Positions 4,303 through 7,832 of a DNA stretch of 7,832 bases are shown here, piece by piece. The position numbers were made by a program, and so were the translations under genes. The notes beneath the pieces are model-generated. The model saw only the letters and a list, made by a program, of their open reading frames with translations. It was not told the DNA's origin and ran no database searches. This DNA comes from Streptomyces katrae (GTDB taxonomy: Bacteria; Actinomycetota; Actinomycetes; Streptomycetales; Streptomycetaceae): contig NZ_JZWV01000967.1 of NCBI RefSeq assembly GCF_000966975.1, positions 1-7,832 of the forward strand, read 5' to 3'. Every line of letters begins with the position of its first letter. Position 1 is the stretch's first letter.

Positions 4303-7300
4303 TCAGTTCTGGCGTACCAGCGGGAACGGAAGCGTCTCGCGGATCGTCAGTCCCGTGAGGAACATGACCAGCCGGTCGACCCCGATGCCCAGTCCGCCGG
4401 TGGGCGGCATGGCGTACTCCAGGGCGTCCAGGAAGTCGTTGTCGAGTTCCATCGCCTCCGGGTCCCCGCCGGCCGCGAGCAGGGACTGGGCGGTGAGCCG
4501 GCGGCGCTGCTCGACGGGGTCGGTGAGCTCCGAGTAGGCGGTGCCCAGTTCGGTGCCGAAGGCCACCAGGTCCCAGCGCTCGGCGAGGCGGGGGTCCTTG
4601 CGGTGCTGGCGGGTGAGCGGGGAGACGTCGGTCGGGAAGTCCTTGTAGAAGGTGGGGAGTTTCGTCCGTTCCTCCACCAGCCGCTCGTACATCTCCAGGA
4701 CCACGTCGCCCCGGGTGTCCTCCGGCCCGTGCGGGACGTCGGCCCGGTCGCACAGGAGGCGCAGCCGGTGCTCCTCGGTGTCGGCGTCGACCTCTTCGCC
4801 GAGGGCCTCGCTGATGGCCCCGTACAGGGTCTTGACCGGCCAGGGACCGGAGATGTCGTGCACGACGAGCTTGCCGTCGGGGCCCGCCTTGTGGGCGATG
4901 GGCGAGCCGAAGGCGGCGGTGGCGGCGCCCTGGATGAGCTCGCGGGTCAGGTCGAGCATCACGTCGTAGTCGGCGAAGGCCTGGTAGGCCTCCAGCATCG
5001 TGAACTCGGGATTGTGCTTGTAGGAGACGCCTTCGTTGCGGAAGGTGCGGCCCATCTCGAAGACCTTCTCCATACCGCCGACGCAGAGCCTTTTGAGGTA
5101 GAGCTCGGGTGCGATGCGCAGGTACAGGTCGAGGTCGTAGGCGTTGATGTGGGTGCGGAAGGGCCGGGCGTTGGCGCCGCCGTGGATCTGCTGGAGCATC
5201 GGGGTCTCGACCTCCAGGAAGCCCCGGTCCAGGAGTCCCTGGCGCAGGGCCTGCACGGCGCTGGAGCGGGCCCTTACGACGTCGCGCGCGTCGGGGCTGG
5301 CGACGAGGTCGAGGTAGCGGCGCCGGACCCGGGCCTCGGGGTCGGCCAGTCCCTTGCGCTTGTCGGGCAGGGGGCGCAGGCACTTGCCGGTGAGCTGCCA
5401 GGAGTCGACGAGGACGGAGAGTTCGCCGCTGCGGCTGGCTGCGGCGGTGCCGCCGGCCACCACGTGGTCGCCGAAGTCGACCTGGGAGGTGAAGGAGTCC
5501 AGTGCGTCCGGCCCGGACTCCTCGCGGGTGAACATCAGCTGGACGTCGCCGGTCCAGTCGCGCAGGACGGCGAAGACCACGCCGCCGAGGTCGCGGACGA
5601 CCATCACCCGGCCGGCGAGGACGACCGGCTCGCCGGTGCGGGCGCCGGACGGGAGCCGGCCGGGGTGGGCGGCCCTGAGCTGGGCGGCGGTGTGGGTGCG
5701 CTGCCGGATGCCCACGGGGTAGGGGTCGGTGCCGGCGGCCCGGATCCGCTCCAGTTTGGCGTGGCGGACGCGGACCTGTTCGGGCAGCCGCTCGGCGGGC
5801 TCCCGCTCGCCCTCCTGCACGAGGTCCAGGCCGAGGGAGTCGATGGAGGGCAGCCCGGCGGTGTCGGCGGGGGCGGTGAGGCCCCTGGGCCGGTGGCCCT
5901 TGCCCCACAGTTTGCGCAGGCTGGGCACGGAGACGAAGCCCTCGGCGATGCCGGAGGCGAGGCTGACCCGGGCGAGGGAGCCGGCGTCCTGGTAGCAGAG
6001 GAAGCGGGGGTACCACTCGGGCCCGTACTTGACGTTGGAGCGGTAGAGGGCCTCCAGCTGCCACCAGCGGGAGAAGAACAGCAGCAGCCGGCGCCACAGC
6101 TTCAGCACGGGGCCGGCGCCGATCCGGCCGCCCTCCTCGAAGGCGGAGCGGAAGACGGCGAAGTTGAGGGAGATCCGGCGCACGCCGAGGCCGGGGGCGG
6201 CCGCGCAGAGCTGGGCGACCATGAACTCCATGACCCCGTTGGGGGCGGAGCGGTCGCGGCGCATCAGGTCGAGGGAGATGCCGTCCTTGCCCCAGGGGAC
6301 GAAGGACAGCAGGGCGATCAGCTCGCCCTGGGCGTCGAAGGCCTCCACGAGCAGGCAGTCCCCGTCGGCGGGGTCGCCGAGCCGGTCCAGGGCCATGGAG
6401 AAGCCGCGTTCGGTCTCGGTGTCGCGCCAGCGGTCGGCCCGGTCGACGATGGTGCGCATCTCCTCCTCGGTCAGGGCCGAGTGGCGGCGGATCAGGGTGG
6501 TGGCCCCGGCCCGCTTGACCCGGTTGACGGCCTGCCGGGTGACGCGCATCTCGCGGCCGTCGAGGTCGAAGTGGGCGACGTGCAGGATGGCCTCGTCGCC
6601 GAGCTGGAGGGCGCTGAGCCCGGAGCGGGCGTACGCGGTGGCGCCCTCCTCGGAGGCGCCCATGACGGCGGGCTGCCAGCCGTAGCGGCGGGCGACGGTC
6701 AGCCAGGCGTCGATGGCGGGGGTCCAGGCGGCGGGGTCGCCCACCGGGTCGCCGCTGGCGAGGCAGACCCCGGCCTCGACCCGGTAGGTGACGCCGGCCC
6801 TGCCGTTGGGGGCGAAGACCACGGCCTTGTCGCGCCGGGTGGCGAAGTAGCCGAGGGAGTCGGCACGGCCGTAGGCGGCGAGCAGGGCCCGGATGCGGAG
6901 CTCCTCGTCCCCGTGCAGGGCGGCGGTCAGGCGCTGGGAGCGGAAGAGGGTGGCGGCGGCGTTCAGCAGGGCGAGGGCGCCGAACAGGCCGAGGAGGAAG
7001 TAGAGGAAGCGGGGCGGGCGGCCGTCGAACTGCCGGGCGGAGAAGAGCCCGCCGAAGACCTGTTTGGCGGCCCAGTCCAGCCACTGGTCCTTGGGCAGGG
7101 TGCCGGGGAACAGCGCGACGAGGGCCCAGCCGAGGAGGACGGCGGCGAGCAGCCCGAGGCCCAGGACGAGCAGCGCGCGCCAGACGGCGCCCGGGCGGGA
7201 GGCGGCGTAGAACTCCTTGCGGGCGGCGATGAGCACGATGAGGGCGGCGACCGCGAGGGCCATGGACAGGCCCCCGACCCAGAGGTCCCCGTCCGCGATG

Positions 7301-7608
7301 ATCAGGACGTCGACGAGGATCAGCAGGGCCAGATAGGTGACGACGATCCACCAGGCGATCTTCTTGCGGATGCCGAGCGCGGCGGCGAGGAGGAAGAGGA
7401 AGACGGCGTACGCGAGGTTCGCGCTGACCGGCACCACGAAGTCGTCGAGGAAGCGCACCACGGGCCGCAGCAGGCCCCGCAGCACCGGGGAGAGGGACAG
7501 CAGCGCGCACAGCAGCCCGAGCGTTCCGAAGAACGCCCCGAAGGCGTCCGGGACCCGGTTGAGGAACCTGCTGCGGGTACCGCGGCTCTGCTCCAGCGTG
7601 GCACTCAT
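4303..7608 (-). CDS. lysX: LysX: lysylphosphatidylglycerol synthase fused to lysyl-tRNA synthetase
   Basis: Predicted 1101-aa bifunctional protein. The synthetase charges tRNA with lysine using ATP, and the membrane part transfers that lysine to phosphatidylglycerol, reducing negative surface charge and giving resistance to cationic peptides. Residues 25-222 contain about six membrane helices, a short version of the MprF membrane part. Residues 225-542 form the MprF C-terminal (DUF2156) lysyltransferase, with SLDLMRRD, NGVMEFMV and LYRSNVKYGPEWYPRF. After a linker, 615-742 include the OB-fold tRNA-binding domain. The class II synthetase core shows FLEVETP (797-803), motif 2 RTFRNEG (854-860) with HNPEFTMLE, and motif 3 GGLGIGVDRL (1071-1080). 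All parts look intact, with no frameshift. The length fits LysX of other actinomycetes. ATG at 7608 is preferred; an in-frame GTG at 7617 adds three residues. Neither has a Shine-Dalgarno, and TACAGT seven bases before the ATG suggests a leaderless mRNA. Confidence 0.95.
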   Translation of the reverse strand: MSATLEQSRGTRSRFLNRVPDAFGAFFGTLGLLCALLSLSPVLRGLLRPVVRFLDDFVVPVSANLAYAVFLFLLAAALGIRKKIAWWIVVTYLALLILVDVLIIADGDLWVGGLSMALAVAALIVLIAARKEFYAASRPGAVWRALLVLGLGLLAAVLLGWALVALFPGTLPKDQWLDWAAKQVFGGLFSARQFDGRPPRFLYFLLGLFGALALLNAAATLFRSQRLTAALHGDEELRIRALLAAYGRADSLGYFATRRDKAVVFAPNGRAGVTYRVEAGVCLASGDPVGDPAAWTPAIDAWLTVARRYGWQPAVMGASEEGATAYARSGLSALQLGDEAILHVAHFDLDGREMRVTRQAVNRVKRAGATTLIRRHSALTEEEMRTIVDRADRWRDTETERGFSMALDRLGDPADGDCLLVEAFDAQGELIALLSFVPWGKDGISLDLMRRDRSAPNGVMEFMVAQLCAAAPGLGVRRISLNFAVFRSAFEEGGRIGAGPVLKLWRRLLLFFSRWWQLEALYRSNVKYGPEWYPRFLCYQDAGSLARVSLASGIAEGFVSVPSLRKLWGKGHRPRGLTAPADTAGLPSIDSLGLDLVQEGEREPAERLPEQVRVRHAKLERIRAAGTDPYPVGIRQRTHTAAQLRAAHPGRLPSGARTGEPVVLAGRVMVVRDLGGVVFAVLRDWTGDVQLMFTREESGPDALDSFTSQVDFGDHVVAGGTAAASRSGELSVLVDSWQLTGKCLRPLPDKRKGLADPEARVRRRYLDLVASPDARDVVRARSSAVQALRQGLLDRGFLEVETPMLQQIHGGANARPFRTHINAYDLDLYLRIAPELYLKRLCVGGMEKVFEMGRTFRNEGVSYKHNPEFTMLEAYQAFADYDVMLDLTRELIQGAATAAFGSPIAHKAGPDGKLVVHDISGPWPVKTLYGAISEALGEEVDADTEEHRLRLLCDRADVPHGPEDTRGDVVLEMYERLVEERTKLPTFYKDFPTDVSPLTRQHRKDPRLAERWDLVAFGTELGTAYSELTDPVEQRRRLTAQSLLAAGGDPEAMELDNDFLDALEYAMPPTGGLGIGVDRLVMFLTGLTIRETLPFPLVRQN

Positions 7609-7615
7609 GCCATGC

Positions 7616-7621
7616 ACTGTA
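7616..7621 (-). promoter_or_regulatory. candidate -10 element of lysX
   Basis: The minus strand reads TACAGT, matching TANNNT, with 7 nt between it and the ATG at 7608, where transcription would be expected to begin. No matching -35 is seen; that position is covered by a GC-rich palindrome. Confidence 0.35.
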
Positions 7622-7629
7622 GGGAGGGC

Positions 7630-7643
7630 CGCGCCGCGGCGCG
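7630..7643. repeat. 14-bp perfect palindrome in lysX promoter region
   Basis: CGCGCCG / CGGCGCG, uninterrupted, overlapping the place a lysX -35 box would occupy. It could bind a repressor or activator, but palindromes built only of G and C arise easily by chance at this composition. Confidence 0.35.
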
Positions 7644-7705
7644 CGCCGAACGCGGACGGCCTCGGCAGGGTGACGGAGCACGCGGGTACGGCATTCGAAC
7701 GGGGT

Positions 7706-7725
7706 ACGGCCGGGCCGGAGGCCGT
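7706..7725 (-). terminator. hairpin after the right-edge gene
   Basis: ACGGCC / GGCCGT, 6 bp with an 8-nt loop, about 35 bases beyond the stop of the minus-strand gene that enters from the right. Weak terminator candidate. Confidence 0.35.
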
Positions 7726-7760
7726 CCTCGCGGGGTGGACGGTGGACGGTGCGCAGTCCG

Positions 7761-7832
7761 CTATCCGGCGCGCCGGAGGCCGACCTTGGCGGCGTCCCGG
7801 CTGAGGACCGCCTCGGTGATCTCCTCCTGGGC
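7761..7832 (-). CDS. 3' end of an unidentified gene (partial)
   Basis: The minus strand is open from the window edge to a TAG at 7763-7761, giving the last 23 residues: AQEEITEAVLSRDAAKVG followed by LRRAG. Codon third positions are almost all G or C and the peptide has a normal soluble, helical composition, so it looks like a true coding end. Too little is present to name a family. It lies 152 bp upstream of lysX on the same strand, with a hairpin between, so co-transcription with lysX is uncertain. Confidence 0.55.
   Translation of the reverse strand, partial: AQEEITEAVLSRDAAKVGLRRAG

Noticed and set aside
4286..7681. 1131-codon open frame on the same strand as lysX
   Set aside because: Out-of-frame shadow of lysX with low-complexity Arg/Pro/Ala composition. 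The lysX frame carries clear synthetase motifs.

Overview
The window is very GC-rich, with G or C at nearly every third codon position, GTG/TTG starts alongside ATG, and a single TTA codon among the recognisable genes. Together with the gene families present this points to a high-GC actinomycete, most likely Streptomyces or a close relative. That is inference from composition and families, not a species identification.

Layout: (1) 73-843 (+) encodes a four-helix membrane protein of the DUF4239 (bestrophin-like) type, followed by a terminator-like hairpin. (2) 1042-3330 looks like a cell-surface module. It holds two secreted, membrane-tethered proteins encoded convergently (1042-1746 + and 1811-2311 -) and a class F sortase (2665-3330 +) divergent from the second. 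The two secreted proteins are diverged paralogues: signal peptide, small two-cysteine beta domain, linker, then a C-terminal GGLGGS box, hydrophobic segment and arginine cluster. Neither carries LPXTG or LAXTG. (3) 3462-4223 (-) encodes a NodB-type polysaccharide deacetylase that appears to have lost an internal block containing catalytic motifs 3 and 4, with a TTA codon next to the apparent junction. (4) 4303-7608 (-) encodes a large LysX-type fusion: MprF-like membrane part, lysyl transferase domain and complete lysyl-tRNA synthetase. (5) The right edge (7761-7832, -) holds the last 23 codons of an unidentified gene.

The common theme is the cell envelope: surface-protein anchoring (sortase and two candidate substrates), glycan modification (deacetylase) and lysinylation of phosphatidylglycerol (LysX). 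The first secreted gene and the sortase gene carry similar upstream sequences, TTCGCC, GATCGC and TAGCGT at identical spacing, which suggests co-expression. The most interesting hypothesis is that the GGLGGS-helix-Arg tail is a non-canonical sorting signal read by the neighbouring class F sortase. This is inference and has not been tested here.

The only intergenic stretch longer than 300 bases is 2312-2664, the divergent control region between the second secreted gene and the sortase. Several GC-rich hairpins at gene ends look like terminators; none has a U-tract, as is common in actinomycetes.
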